The notes under the pieces were generated by a model that had not been told where the DNA came from, searched no databases, and was given only the letters and a program-made list of their open reading frames with translations. Below, one piece after another: positions 27,216 through 36,199 of a stretch of DNA of 64,000 bases. The position numbers and the translations under genes were made by a program. The DNA lies in NCBI GenBank assembly GCA_046352935.1, contig JAXMGR010000006.1, forward strand, positions 135,494-199,493, in the 5' to 3' direction. This DNA comes from CAYWMY01 sp046352935. GTDB taxonomy: Bacteria > Pseudomonadota > Gammaproteobacteria > Steroidobacterales > Steroidobacteraceae. Within the stretch, counting starts at the first letter, position 1, and the number at the start of each line of letters is the position of its first letter.

Positions 27216-27311
27216 GAGCGTTTCTCCGCTCGAGACACCCGGTCCCCCTCATCCGGATATCGCGGGTTCGCGGCGAAACTTGAGCACGCCGGCAAACCGC
27301 GAAGCGCTGCT

Positions 27312-29237
27312 TCAGTCGCGGGCAGCGGCCAGCTGGCCCTCCAGCAACGCCCAGCGTGCGTAGGCCTGCTCGATCTCCTCGCCGAGCTCCGCCATCTGCG
27401 CAAGAACGGCATTCACCTGCTCGTGCGGCTGTTCGTAGAAGTGCGGACCACCGATCTCCTGCTCGAACCGCGCCCGATCACCCTCCAGCGCCTCGATGCG
27501 CGCCGGCAGTTCATCCAGCTCGCGCTGCTCCCGATAGCTGAGCCGCTTCGGCCGCGGCTTCGCCGTCGCTTCGGCCCCGGCGTCGACGGCACGCCCGCCG
27601 CCGCGCGGCGACTCCTGCCGCGCCTGTGCCGCAGCTGCCGCGCGCGCATCCCGGTCCCGCGCCCAGTCGCTGTAGCCGCCGACGAATTCGCGCACGCGGC
27701 CACCGCCCTCGAACACGAGCAGACTCGTGACCACGCGGTCCAGGAAGGCCCGGTCATGGCTCACCAGCAGCAGCGTTCCCGGGAACGCCGCAACCTGCTC
27801 CTCCAGCAGCTCCAGCGTGTCGATGTCGAGATCGTTCGTCGGCTCGTCGAGAACGAGCAGATTCGCCGGCCGGGCCAGCAGCCGCGCGAGCAGCAGCCGG
27901 TTGCGCTCGCCGCCCGAGAGCGCACCAGCCGGCGTGTTGAGCTGGTCGCCGCGGAACAGGAAGTCGCGCAGGTAGCTGGAGACGTGCCGCGCCTCGCCAT
28001 TGATGTGCACGAACTCGTTGCCGTCGCAGACGTTCTCCATGACCGAGCGCTCGAGTGCCAGCTGTTCCCGCTGCTGGTCGTAATAGGCGACCTCGAGACG
28101 CTCACCTCGACGGACGCGACCGCGCGTGGGCTGCAGCTCGCCGAGCAGCAGCCGGATCAGCGTGCTCTTGCCCGCACCGTTCGGGCCCACGATGCCGATG
28201 CGATCGCCGCGCTGGATACGCACCGAGAACGCGTCGATCACGGTCCGCCCGCCGAAATCCATGCCCGCGTCCTCGGCCTCGAACACGAGCTGCGCCGAGG
28301 CCGCGGTCTCCTGCACGGCGAGGTTCGCGCGCCCGAGGCGATCGCGCCGCTGCCGGCGTTCCTCGCGCAGCCGGTACAGCGCACGCACACGACCCTCGTT
28401 GCGCGTGCGGCGCGCCTCGACACCCTTGCGGATCCAGACTTCCTCCTGGGCGAGCTTCTTGTCGAAGAGCGCCTGCTGCTGCGCCTCGACTTCGAGCGCG
28501 CGGGCCTTCTGCTGCACGTAGTCGTCGTAGCTGCCGGGCCAGGAACCGAGGCGGCCGCGATCGAGCTCCACCACACGCGTCGCCAGGCGATTGACGAACG
28601 CGCGATCGTGGCTCACGAACAGCAGCGCGCCGCGGAAGCCCTGCATGAACTCCTCCAGCCACTCGATGGCCTCGATGTCGAGATGGTTGGTGGGCTCGTC
28701 GAGCAGCAGCAGATCGGGTGCGCAGACCAGCGCGCGCGCCAGCAATGCGCGGCGTTGCCAGCCACCGGAGAGATCCGCGAAGCGTACCGCGCCATCGAGC
28801 CCCAGGCGTGACAGCACGGTTGCGACGCGCTGCTCGAGCTGCCAGCCGTCCACGGCATCGATGCGCTGCTGCAGATCCGCGAGCCTGGCGCCGGCCGCGG
28901 CGGCGTGCGTACGCTCGAATTCCGCGACGGCGGCGTGATACTCGCCGAGCAGCGCCGCAACATCGGCGAGCCCGCTCGCGGCCACCTCGGCCACGTTCGC
29001 ATCGGTTTGATCGGCCGCATCCTGCGCCAGATGGGCGACCCGCGTGCCCGGACGGATCCAGACGGCGCCGGCATCCGGCAGGGTCACGCCCTGCACCAGC
29101 CGCAGCAGCGACGACTTTCCTTCGCCGTTGCGACCGACGACGCAAACGCGCTCACCGGCCTCCAGCGCCAGCGACACGCCGTCCAGCAGCGGGCGCGAGC
29201 CGAACGCGAGGGAAACGTTGTCGAGGCGCAGGAGCAT
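27312..29237 (-). CDS. uup: ABC-F ATPase Uup
   Basis: A 641-residue cytosolic protein with two ABC ATPase domains: Walker A GRNGEGKSS and GPNGAGKST, signatures LSGGWQRR and LSGGERNRL, Walker B LLLLDEPTNHLD and LLVLDEPTNDLD. The linker (WIRKGVEARRTRNEGRVRALYRLREERRQRR) and a C-terminal coiled-coil domain (about 560-640, KPKRLSYREQRELDELPARIEALE type) are typical of Uup, which acts on ribosomes and in DNA/transposon excision phenotypes. ATG 29237 begins MLLRLDNVSLAFGS, matching the family start. Confidence 0.94.
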   Translation of the reverse strand: MLLRLDNVSLAFGSRPLLDGVSLALEAGERVCVVGRNGEGKSSLLRLVQGVTLPDAGAVWIRPGTRVAHLAQDAADQTDANVAEVAASGLADVAALLGEYHAAVAEFERTHAAAAGARLADLQQRIDAVDGWQLEQRVATVLSRLGLDGAVRFADLSGGWQRRALLARALVCAPDLLLLDEPTNHLDIEAIEWLEEFMQGFRGALLFVSHDRAFVNRLATRVVELDRGRLGSWPGSYDDYVQQKARALEVEAQQQALFDKKLAQEEVWIRKGVEARRTRNEGRVRALYRLREERRQRRDRLGRANLAVQETAASAQLVFEAEDAGMDFGGRTVIDAFSVRIQRGDRIGIVGPNGAGKSTLIRLLLGELQPTRGRVRRGERLEVAYYDQQREQLALERSVMENVCDGNEFVHINGEARHVSSYLRDFLFRGDQLNTPAGALSGGERNRLLLARLLARPANLLVLDEPTNDLDIDTLELLEEQVAAFPGTLLLVSHDRAFLDRVVTSLLVFEGGGRVREFVGGYSDWARDRDARAAAAAQARQESPRGGGRAVDAGAEATAKPRPKRLSYREQRELDELPARIEALEGDRARFEQEIGGPHFYEQPHEQVNAVLAQMAELGEEIEQAYARWALLEGQLAAARD

Positions 29238-29336
29238 GGAGGATCGCGTAACGAGCGGCGGAGCCGGGAGCCTGCCCGGCGCAGCGAGGGGGCGGCGAAA
29301 TTACGCGAGCCGCCGCCCCGGGGCAAGACGACGTGG

Positions 29337-30041
29337 TCAGCGCACGCGCGTCTGGTCTCTGGCGTAGTCGACCGGCACGCTGTACCAGGGACCGTCGTAC
29401 ATCGGCCGCATCACCGGTGACACCATCTCGAGCCCGAGGTGGCGCGCACGATCGACCGCCGGCCGCTTCGCCATGTCGAGGTACCAGCGCTTCACCTCGG
29501 GATAGTCATCCAGCACCATGCCGTGCATCGGGTGGAACCACACCCAGCCCCAGCAGGCCATGTCCGCGATGCTGTATTCGTCCGCGATCCACTCGCGGCC
29601 CGCGAGCCTGCGATCGAGCACCCCGTAGAGCCGCCGGCATTCCTTCCTGTACCGCTCCGCGGCGTAGTCGTTGCCCGGGGGCGCGTAGCGCAGGAAGTGA
29701 TGCGCCTGCCCCGCCATCGGTCCCAGGCCGCCCATCTGCCAGAACAGCCACTCGAGCGCGGCCGTGCGCTTCGGCCCCGATGGCGCGAGGAAGCGCCCCG
29801 TCTTCTCGGCGAGGTACACGAGGATCGCGCCGGACTCGAACACGGAGCGCGAACCCTCCGGCGCATCGTGATCGACGATCGCCGGCACGCGATTGTTAGG
29901 GCTGATGCGCAGGAAGTCCGGCTTGAACTGCTCGTCCTTCATGATGTCGACGGGCACCAGCCGATAGGGCAGGCCGCATTCCTCGAGGAAGATGCCGACC
30001 TTCCAGGTGTTGGGTGTCGGGAAGAAGTAGAAGTCGATCAT
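29337..30041 (-). CDS. Glutathione S-transferase family protein (Nu/YfcG-like)
   Basis: A 234-residue cytosolic protein with an N-terminal thioredoxin-like domain (MIDFYFFPTPNTWKVGIFLEECGLPY, NNRVPAIVDHD, VFESGAILVYLAEKTGRFL) and a helical C-terminal domain (GREWIADEYSIADMACWGWV). The TPN after the first strand and the ESGAIL glutathione-binding loop fit the YfcG/Nu class, which has disulfide-reductase activity. The ATG at 30041 lies one base after the stop of the next gene upstream, so the two are translated together. Confidence 0.9.
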   Translation of the reverse strand: MIDFYFFPTPNTWKVGIFLEECGLPYRLVPVDIMKDEQFKPDFLRISPNNRVPAIVDHDAPEGSRSVFESGAILVYLAEKTGRFLAPSGPKRTAALEWLFWQMGGLGPMAGQAHHFLRYAPPGNDYAAERYRKECRRLYGVLDRRLAGREWIADEYSIADMACWGWVWFHPMHGMVLDDYPEVKRWYLDMAKRPAVDRARHLGLEMVSPVMRPMYDGPWYSVPVDYARDQTRVR

Positions 30042-30042
30042 G

Positions 30043-30816
30043 TCAGTAGTCCAGTGGCAGGCCGATGTGGCGTTCGAAGATGCGGTCGCGGTGTTCGAGC
30101 AGCAGCGGATCGAGGGTCGCCGCGACCACGGCGGGTGGCGCGCCGTAGAGTTCACGAACGTAATCAGGCACCGGATTCACGTTCTGCGGCAGCGGCGCGA
30201 TCATCTGCGAGAAACAGGCCCAGTAGACGTCGATGGCCGTGAGCCGCGAGCCCACCAGGTATTCCAGGCCGCGCCCGCGCTGGGCACGCAACTGCTGCGC
30301 GAGGTTCCGCACGATGTCGGCCACACGGCCGGGCGCAGCCTCCGCGGCCGCGGCCGACATGCCGTACTGCTGCAGCATGTTGCGGTGGACCGGCGTCGTG
30401 GCCGTGGCCGGATCCGTGCCCATGAGCGGCGCCAGCATCCACAGGCGGGCATTCCACGCGAAGCCCTGCTGTGCAGCGATCTCCATGCAGAGACCCAGGC
30501 ACTGCGAGCGCTCGGCTGAACGGACCGGCAGCAGCGAAGGTCCCGATCCCAGCCGCTCGGCGAGCATCAGGATGTCGTACCAGTTGTGGACCGGCGGCTC
30601 GTCACCGCAAATCGCGATCGGCGCGTTGCGGATGCCGGTCCATGCGACCAGATCGTCGTTCGACCCCATCGGCTCCTGGCCGACCGGTACGTAGGGCACG
30701 TTGCGGAGCCTGAGCACGGCCTTGGCCGATTCGCCCCAGGGCGCCGGCAGGCCCATCGTGAGCACGAGGCGCAGACCTCCGTGCACGCGACCCTCGGCAA
30801 CGGACAGATATTTCAT
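30043..30816 (-). CDS. Glutathione S-transferase-like protein
   Basis: A 257-residue protein with a divergent GST layout: an N-terminal thioredoxin-like stretch (GLRLVLTMGLPAPWGESAKAVLRLRNVPYVPV, RNAPIAICGDEPPVHNW) and a helical domain (GLEYLVGSRLTAIDVYWACFSQMI). The W-G-E-S-A-K segment takes the place where a catalytic Ser/Cys would sit, so activity is uncertain. It starts at ATG 30816 with GAGGGGG four bases upstream and is coupled to the following GST gene. Substrate is unknown. Confidence 0.8.
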   Translation of the reverse strand: MKYLSVAEGRVHGGLRLVLTMGLPAPWGESAKAVLRLRNVPYVPVGQEPMGSNDDLVAWTGIRNAPIAICGDEPPVHNWYDILMLAERLGSGPSLLPVRSAERSQCLGLCMEIAAQQGFAWNARLWMLAPLMGTDPATATTPVHRNMLQQYGMSAAAAEAAPGRVADIVRNLAQQLRAQRGRGLEYLVGSRLTAIDVYWACFSQMIAPLPQNVNPVPDYVRELYGAPPAVVAATLDPLLLEHRDRIFERHIGLPLDY

Positions 30817-30952
30817 GAATCCCCCTCGTCGGTTCCACCATGCGGCCGGATGGCGCGCCCCTCGCAGCACCGCCGCGACCGTTCGCGCAAGCACCCGCCG
30901 TCGGACTGTAGCGCGAATCCGCGGCGGATCGCAGCGGATCGCGGCGGGTCAT

Positions 30953-30980
30953 TTGCATTCCACCGGAGCAACCCTATGCT
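30953..30980 (+). promoter_or_regulatory. Promoter of the secreted TPR-protein gene
   Basis: TTGCAT (30953-30958), a 16-base spacer and TATGCT (30975-30980) lie 21 bases before the ATG at 31002. The same -35 hexamer (TTGCAT) is used by the phasin promoter. This predicts a short leader carrying the GGAGGGAGAG ribosome site. Confidence 0.5.
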
Positions 30981-31001
30981 TGCCGGAGGGAGAGATTCAC
31001 C

Positions 31002-33149
31002 ATGCGCGTCCGGCAAGTTCCGATCAGCCTTCACCTCTGCACCCTGCTCGTCGCCATTTTCGTCGTACTGCCACTGGAATCTTCGCTGGCCGCGGCGACC
31101 GCGCCCACCGGCACGTGGCGACTGTTCAAGGACAGCGACGGCCAGGTACCGAAGTCGGGTGCCGTGGTCGAGATCACGTTCTCGGCCAATTCGTTCACGT
31201 TCCGCGCCGTGCAGCCCGGCGAAACCGTCGAGGACCGCGGGACCTTCGAGGTCGACGGCAGGCGCATCACGATCGAGTTCGCCGGGATGGAGCAGGGCCG
31301 CCAGTCGGGCCCTTTCAGCGTGTCTGCCGACACGATGGTGCTGCCTTTCCGGATGCTGAGCAACGGCCCCGGCAGCTCGACCTGGATGCGGCCCGCGGCA
31401 GTGGAATCGTTCCTGAAGAAAGTGCCTGCGCGGCCCGCGGGCCCCGAGACGATGCCGGCACTCCTCGCGCGCGTGCAGAAGGTTGCCGAGGCCTACGGCA
31501 ACGACCGTGAGCGCGCCGCGATCGACCAGCGCGCGAAGGCGCGCGCCGGCGCCTACAAGGGTGGCGAGGCCGAGGCCTTCTACGCGCAGGGCGCCATCCT
31601 GTTCATGAAAGGCTACTACCGCGAGGCCTGGTACGCCTTCGCGCGTGCCGCGGTACTGAAGCCCGCGAACGCCGTGTACCTGCACAATCTCGCGACCGCG
31701 CTCCAGGAGATCGGCTCGGCGCGCGATGCGCGCACGATCCTCGAGTGGGTCACGAGGAACTACCCGAACCTGGATCCACCCTTCGGCGCGCTCGGGACCA
31801 CCTGTCTGCAGCTCGGCGATGCGGCCTGTGCGGACGCCGCGCTCGCGAAGGCCCGCACGCTCGCGCCGGAGAACGGCCTCTACGACTACGCCACGGGCAG
31901 GCTGCTCGAATCGCAGGGGAAGAAGGCGGACGCGCAGCGCTATTACGACGCCGCGTTCAGCAAGGGTTACGGCGGCTCCGGCAACGAGGGAGGCCGGTCC
32001 GCGGCCGCGCAGAGCGCTGCGGCACCGAAGAGCGCGAGCGCGCAGCAGGCCGCCAACACGCCGAAGCCTAGGCCCGCGAAGCCGGAACAGCGACATGACC
32101 GCATTCCCGATGCCTGGGTGGGCCGCTGGCAGGCGAAGGTCGTGAGCGCGAAATCCGGCTTCGACGGCGACGCGGCGACGACCTTCGGCAAGGGCATGGC
32201 CTCGACGACACTGAGCCTGAAGACGCTGGCCTGCGCACAGACCTTCGACATGCAGATCTCGAAGTCCGGCGCGATCACGGGACGTGGCCGCCTCATGTAT
32301 GTCTACCAGGGCGGCGCCGCGAGCCCGACGATGATGCTCGCACCCGCCGCGGCGGCCGCGGGCGCCGGCGGCTTCGCGGTGAACCTCAAGGACGGCAGGC
32401 AGTTCCGCGACTGGAACTTCCACGGCCAGGTCTCGCCCGACGGCGCGGTCGAGATCGAGGGCATCCCCGACGAGCCGATGGACCTGCTCAATGTCGGCAA
32501 GTGGGAGAAACACCGGCCGTGGTCGGCACTGCCGGCCGACGACAAGGCGCACATGCGCGGCCCGTTCCACATGACGCTCGCCTCCGAGCAGGGTGGTCCG
32601 CCGGCGATCCGCGTCGATCAGCGCCTGGCGCTCGGCGATGCGCTGATCCGCAACGTGCACTACCAGGCCTACATCTTCCGCAGCGATGCGGATGTGACAC
32701 CGCAGTGCAGCCACGCGGAACCGCCGCGGCCGAAGTGCGCCGCGAGCGAGTACCTCAAGACCAAGGGCACGATCGGCGTCGATGGCGGCTACACCATCGA
32801 ATCGTCGCGCGATCTCAAGACCGGCGAGACCAGCGTGACCTCGAAGGTCGGTGGCGATGCCACGAAGGGCTTCAGCGCCGATTCCGCGGGCAACGTCGGC
32901 TACGAAGGCAGTGCCGGCATGTTGTCGGGGTCCGCGCAGTTCAATCCCACGGACGGCTCGTACTCGATGTCGGTCGGCGTCGGCGTCGACACGGGCTCCT
33001 TCCTGCCCGGTCCCGCGAAGCTGTCGGAGAAGGTCGAACTCGTCTACGACAGCGCCTGCGGCTGGGGCGTCAAGGGCACCGGCAGCGTGAACGCCGGCGC
33101 AGCGGGCGCCGGCATCGAAGGCGCGATCTTCTTCAGCAAGGGCGTCTGA
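31002..33149 (+). CDS. Large secreted TPR-containing protein of unknown function
   Basis: A 715-residue exported protein. Residues 1-31 form a signal peptide. A beta-rich lipocalin-like segment follows (GTWRLFKDSDG...FEVDGRRITIEFAG, to about 130). TPR repeats lie at about 185-310 (YREAWYAFARAAVLKPANAVYLHNLATALQEIG). After an Ala/Lys/Pro linker (about 325-365), the C-terminal half is strand-rich (WVGRWQAKVVSAKSGF onward), with repeated Gly-rich strands in the last 120 residues that resemble beta-barrel or adhesin-like sequence. No known family was recognised. It is monocistronic and divergent from the GST pair. Confidence 0.8.
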   Translation: MRVRQVPISLHLCTLLVAIFVVLPLESSLAAATAPTGTWRLFKDSDGQVPKSGAVVEITFSANSFTFRAVQPGETVEDRGTFEVDGRRITIEFAGMEQGRQSGPFSVSADTMVLPFRMLSNGPGSSTWMRPAAVESFLKKVPARPAGPETMPALLARVQKVAEAYGNDRERAAIDQRAKARAGAYKGGEAEAFYAQGAILFMKGYYREAWYAFARAAVLKPANAVYLHNLATALQEIGSARDARTILEWVTRNYPNLDPPFGALGTTCLQLGDAACADAALAKARTLAPENGLYDYATGRLLESQGKKADAQRYYDAAFSKGYGGSGNEGGRSAAAQSAAAPKSASAQQAANTPKPRPAKPEQRHDRIPDAWVGRWQAKVVSAKSGFDGDAATTFGKGMASTTLSLKTLACAQTFDMQISKSGAITGRGRLMYVYQGGAASPTMMLAPAAAAAGAGGFAVNLKDGRQFRDWNFHGQVSPDGAVEIEGIPDEPMDLLNVGKWEKHRPWSALPADDKAHMRGPFHMTLASEQGGPPAIRVDQRLALGDALIRNVHYQAYIFRSDADVTPQCSHAEPPRPKCAASEYLKTKGTIGVDGGYTIESSRDLKTGETSVTSKVGGDATKGFSADSAGNVGYEGSAGMLSGSAQFNPTDGSYSMSVGVGVDTGSFLPGPAKLSEKVELVYDSACGWGVKGTGSVNAGAAGAGIEGAIFFSKGV

Positions 33150-33172
33150 ACCGGCGCGGTATCGCGCGACAC

Positions 33173-33814
33173 TCAGTCGAGCATCAGGGGCATGCCCGGA
33201 TCACCCTTCGCCATCGCACAGCGATAGGCCGGACGCTCGCCGATGCGCCGCAGGTAGGCGCGGATGTGCGGGAAGGGCGCGAGATCGCGTGGCGCGATCG
33301 CGCGCATGGTCGAGAGCGGGAACACGTTCATGATGTCGGCGGCGGTGAGGTCACCGCCCGCGAAGTACGGCACCTCGCCGAGGCGAGCCTCGATCATCGT
33401 CCAGGCGGTGTCGCTGCGCGCGACGAGGATCTGCATGATCGGGTTCTCGAGCTCCGGATCGAGCAGGCCGCCCACGAGGCGCATGAGCTCGTTCGGCATC
33501 ATCGAGCCGTTCGCGAAATGCAGCCAGTACAGGTAGTCCGCGTAGTCGGGCTGGTCCGGCTTCACCGCGAGACGGCCGTTACCATGACGCGCGATGATGT
33601 ACTCGACGATCGCGCCGGACTCGGCGAGCACGCGGCCGTCGTCCTCGATCACCGGCGCCGTGCCCTGGGGGTGCAGCGCCTTGTAGGCCGGGGGAGCGAG
33701 TCGCGTGACCGGATCGCGCGCATGGACGACAAGCGCGTAGGGGATCGCCAGCTCCTCGCAGAGCCACACGATGCGCTCGGACTGGGACATGTTGAGGTGG
33801 TGGACCGTGAGCAT
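33173..33814 (-). CDS. Glutathione S-transferase
   Basis: A 213-residue cytosolic GST: thioredoxin-like N-terminal domain (MLTVHHLNMSQSERIVWLCEELAIPY, HPQGTAPVIEDDG, LAESGAIVEYI) and a C-terminal helical domain (PYFAGGDLTAADIMNVFPL). SQSERIVW supplies the Ser near the active site seen in bacterial GSTs that conjugate or isomerise electrophiles. Third GST-type gene within 5 kb, but on the far side of the TPR gene and not in the same operon as the others. Confidence 0.92.
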   Translation of the reverse strand: MLTVHHLNMSQSERIVWLCEELAIPYALVVHARDPVTRLAPPAYKALHPQGTAPVIEDDGRVLAESGAIVEYIIARHGNGRLAVKPDQPDYADYLYWLHFANGSMMPNELMRLVGGLLDPELENPIMQILVARSDTAWTMIEARLGEVPYFAGGDLTAADIMNVFPLSTMRAIAPRDLAPFPHIRAYLRRIGERPAYRCAMAKGDPGMPLMLD

Positions 33815-33923
33815 GGCCGGGCTCCTGTGACGGCGTTCAGGAATTGGCGGAAGCGTGCCGTGTCCGCGACGGAGTGCGCAACAGATTCAGGCGGGGTTCA
33901 GCCGCGGGCGGCAGACTCGTCGC

Positions 33924-35093
33924 ATGAGACGCGAAGCCCACGATCCTCCCCGGCAACACCGGGCGTCTGCCCACGTCGCGCGCGCCACCGCCCCCGACGC
34001 CACGCGCCGCCGCCTGCTGCAGGCGCTGATCGCGGGCCCGGCGCTCGCCGGCGTCGTTTCCTGTGGTGGCGGTGGCGGCTCGTCATCGGGCAGTTCACCG
34101 TCCCCGCCCGCGGCGACGCGGACCTGGAAGCTCGGCTTCTCGCCGATGCCGCCGCGGCCCGTGGTGGAGGCCGTGATCGGCGGCATCGACCGCTGGTCGC
34201 AGCGCGCCGAACTCTCGATCCTCCACGAAGAAATGCCGTGGACCGACCTGCTGGCCGGCATGTCACCGGATGCGATTCTCGAGCGTGACAAGATCGGGCT
34301 CGTGAACTACCTGCGCGGCAAGGGCCTGCAGCTGGTCTTCATGGGCGATCCGAACGACGGCCTGTCCCGGGGAGAAGAAGCGCCGCAGCTTCGCGCCCTG
34401 GGACGCAGCCTCACGGAGCCCGCCGTGCAGCAAGCGTACAGGGACTACATCGTCGCCGTCGTCCGCCGTCTGCAGCCGGAGCACCTCGGGCTCGCCGCGG
34501 AAACGAACCTCATCCGTGCGGCCGCACCCACGGCGCTCTACCAGGCCGTGGTGCGCACGGCCAACGACACCGCGAACGCGGTGCGCGCGGCCGGCGGCGC
34601 GATGCCGCTCATGGTCAGCGTGCAGGTGGAGACCGCGTGGGGCCGGCTGGGCGGCAACAGCACATACGCCGGCATCGACATCGACCGCATCGACTTCCCG
34701 TTCATCGACATGCTGGGACTGTCGTCTTACCCCTACTTCGCCTACGCCGAGCCCGAGGACATTCCGGCGAACTACTACAGCCGGGTCCTGCAGGGCACGG
34801 GCCTGCCGGCGATGGTGACGGAGGGCGGCTGGCCGAGCGCGAGCGCCGGCAGCTTCACGTCATCGCCCGAGAAACAGGCGCGCTACATCCTGCGTCAGGC
34901 CGGACTGCTCGATTCCATCGACGCGCGCGCGCTGCTGCACCTGGAGTTCGCGGACCTCGACCTCGCGACCTTCCCGCAGCCTTATCCCGAGATCCTGCCG
35001 CTCTTCGCCTCGCTGGGACTCACCGACAGCGACTTCAACCCGAAGCCCGCGCTCGCGCGCTGGGACGAACTGCACCGGCGGCGGGTCGTGTAG
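33924..35093 (+). CDS. Secreted lipoprotein with a glycoside-hydrolase-like barrel (GH53-like)
   Basis: A 389-residue exported protein. A twin-arginine-like signal (ATRRRLLQALIAGPALAGVVSC) ends in a lipoprotein Cys followed by Gly/Ser/Pro spacer. The mature part looks like a TIM-barrel glycosidase: KLGFSPMPPRP, EPEHLGLAAETNLIR (Glu at the end of a strand), FIDMLGLSSYPYFAYAEPEDI, and LPAMVTEGGWPSASAG with a second Glu. Two strand-end Glu residues fit a clan GH-A retaining enzyme such as endo-galactanase (GH53), but the family is not certain. ATG 33924 was chosen over GTG 33855; neither has a strong ribosome site. Confidence 0.7.
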   Translation: MRREAHDPPRQHRASAHVARATAPDATRRRLLQALIAGPALAGVVSCGGGGGSSSGSSPSPPAATRTWKLGFSPMPPRPVVEAVIGGIDRWSQRAELSILHEEMPWTDLLAGMSPDAILERDKIGLVNYLRGKGLQLVFMGDPNDGLSRGEEAPQLRALGRSLTEPAVQQAYRDYIVAVVRRLQPEHLGLAAETNLIRAAAPTALYQAVVRTANDTANAVRAAGGAMPLMVSVQVETAWGRLGGNSTYAGIDIDRIDFPFIDMLGLSSYPYFAYAEPEDIPANYYSRVLQGTGLPAMVTEGGWPSASAGSFTSSPEKQARYILRQAGLLDSIDARALLHLEFADLDLATFPQPYPEILPLFASLGLTDSDFNPKPALARWDELHRRRVV

Positions 35094-35105
35094 ACACGAG
35101 CGCGC

Positions 35106-35576
35106 TCAGGGTCCGGACGACCCGCGCGGCGCGCCCAGCACGACATCGGAACCGCACTTCGGCGTCGGATGCCGGACGAGCCGCATGCCGGCGAACATGC
35201 CGGCGAGCATCGCCGCGACGAACACGAACGCCGCGGGCGTGAGCCCCGCGAGCAGCACCAGGCCCGGCCCCGGGCAGATGCCCGAGAGTCCCCAGCCGAG
35301 GCCGAAGATCATCGAGCCCACGAGCAGCGGCCGGTCGATCGCCCCCTTGTCCGCGACCACCGCGAACTCGCCACGCAGCGTCAGGTGGCGGCGACGCAGG
35401 AACAGGAACGCGGGTGCCGCAACCGCGATGGCACCCGCCATCGTCAATGCGAGCGCCGGATTCCAGTCGCCGCCCACGTCGAGGAACGCCAGCACGTTCG
35501 CGGGATTGGTCATGCCCGAGAGCAGCAGGCCGGATCCGAACAGGAGACCGGCAACGAGCGCGGCGACGGCCTTCAT
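35106..35576 (-). CDS. YeeE/YedE-type sulfur transporter, second half
   Basis: A 156-residue membrane protein with four hydrophobic segments and the half-transporter motif GLGWGLSGICPGPGLVLLAG, with its conserved Cys. YeeE/YedE (TsuA-type) proteins carry thiosulfate or related sulfur compounds through relay of Cys residues. Here the protein is split in two genes, as in the PmpA/PmpB arrangement. Its ATG at 35576 overlaps the stop of the first-half gene (ATGA), so the halves are made together; an upstream GTG at 35585 is less likely. Confidence 0.9.
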   Translation of the reverse strand: MKAVAALVAGLLFGSGLLLSGMTNPANVLAFLDVGGDWNPALALTMAGAIAVAAPAFLFLRRRHLTLRGEFAVVADKGAIDRPLLVGSMIFGLGWGLSGICPGPGLVLLAGLTPAAFVFVAAMLAGMFAGMRLVRHPTPKCGSDVVLGAPRGSSGP

Positions 35577-35983
35577 GACGACCACCCGTGGCGTACCACC
35601 GCGACGGTGAGCATGGCGGTCGTCATGAACGCCGCGGTCGCGGCCAGCGAGCGCCGCGACAGGTGAGCGATGCCGCAGACGCCGTGACCACTGGTGCAGC
35701 CGCCGCCCATCTGCGTGCCGAAGCCGACCAGCAGCCCCGAGACCGCGAGCAGCGGCAGGCCGCCTGCCATGGTGGGCTCGCCGACCCCGGCGAACACCGC
35801 AGGCAGCAGCAGGCCGACGAGAAATGCCGCCTCCGAGGCCTGCGGCCCGAGGAAGCCGCGCAGCACGTTTGCCGTGATGCCGCTGATACCGGCGACGCGG
35901 CCGTTCAGCAGCAGCAGCACCGCGACACCGGTGCCGATCAACAGGCCGCCGCCGAGGGAATGGATGAGGTTCGCCGTGTTCAT
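35573..35983 (-). CDS. YeeE/YedE-type sulfur transporter, first half
   Basis: A 136-residue membrane protein with four hydrophobic segments and motifs NGRVAGISGI and GFGTQMGGGCTSGHGVCGIA. The latter bears the two Cys residues typical of the sulfur-relay path in the YeeE/YedE family. It is the promoter-proximal half of a split transporter coupled by ATGA overlap to the second half. No rhodanese, sulfur dioxygenase or ArsR-type regulator gene is next to it, so the substrate (thiosulfate or persulfide-type sulfur) is inferred from family only. Confidence 0.92.
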   Translation of the reverse strand: MNTANLIHSLGGGLLIGTGVAVLLLLNGRVAGISGITANVLRGFLGPQASEAAFLVGLLLPAVFAGVGEPTMAGGLPLLAVSGLLVGFGTQMGGGCTSGHGVCGIAHLSRRSLAATAAFMTTAMLTVAVVRHGWSS

Positions 35984-36016
35984 CTTCCTGCCGTTGTTCC
36001 TCGATTCACGGATCCT

Positions 36017-36031
36017 GTGTACTCAGCACAC
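36017..36031. promoter_or_regulatory. Operator-like palindrome upstream of the YeeE/YedE pair
   Basis: GTGTACT-C-AGCACAC is a 15-base palindrome with one mismatch, 34 bases before the first-half transporter start. On the other side of this 216-base divergent gap, TTGGGC-N18-TACGGT (36135-36164) could be the -35/-10 for the SnoaL-like gene. Both are weak, single-site observations. Confidence 0.25.
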
Positions 36032-36199
36032 CGGCCCGATCACGAGTCCGGCCTGTGGACAGCATACCCGGCGAATCCCGGATTGCGGAATCCACCCTGC
36101 GCGCGACTTCGCGAAACCGGCAGGCCCGCCCGCGTTGGGCGTCCGTTGCGACGTGTGCTACGGTCCTCTCATCTCGACACATCGCGGAGACACCTGACC

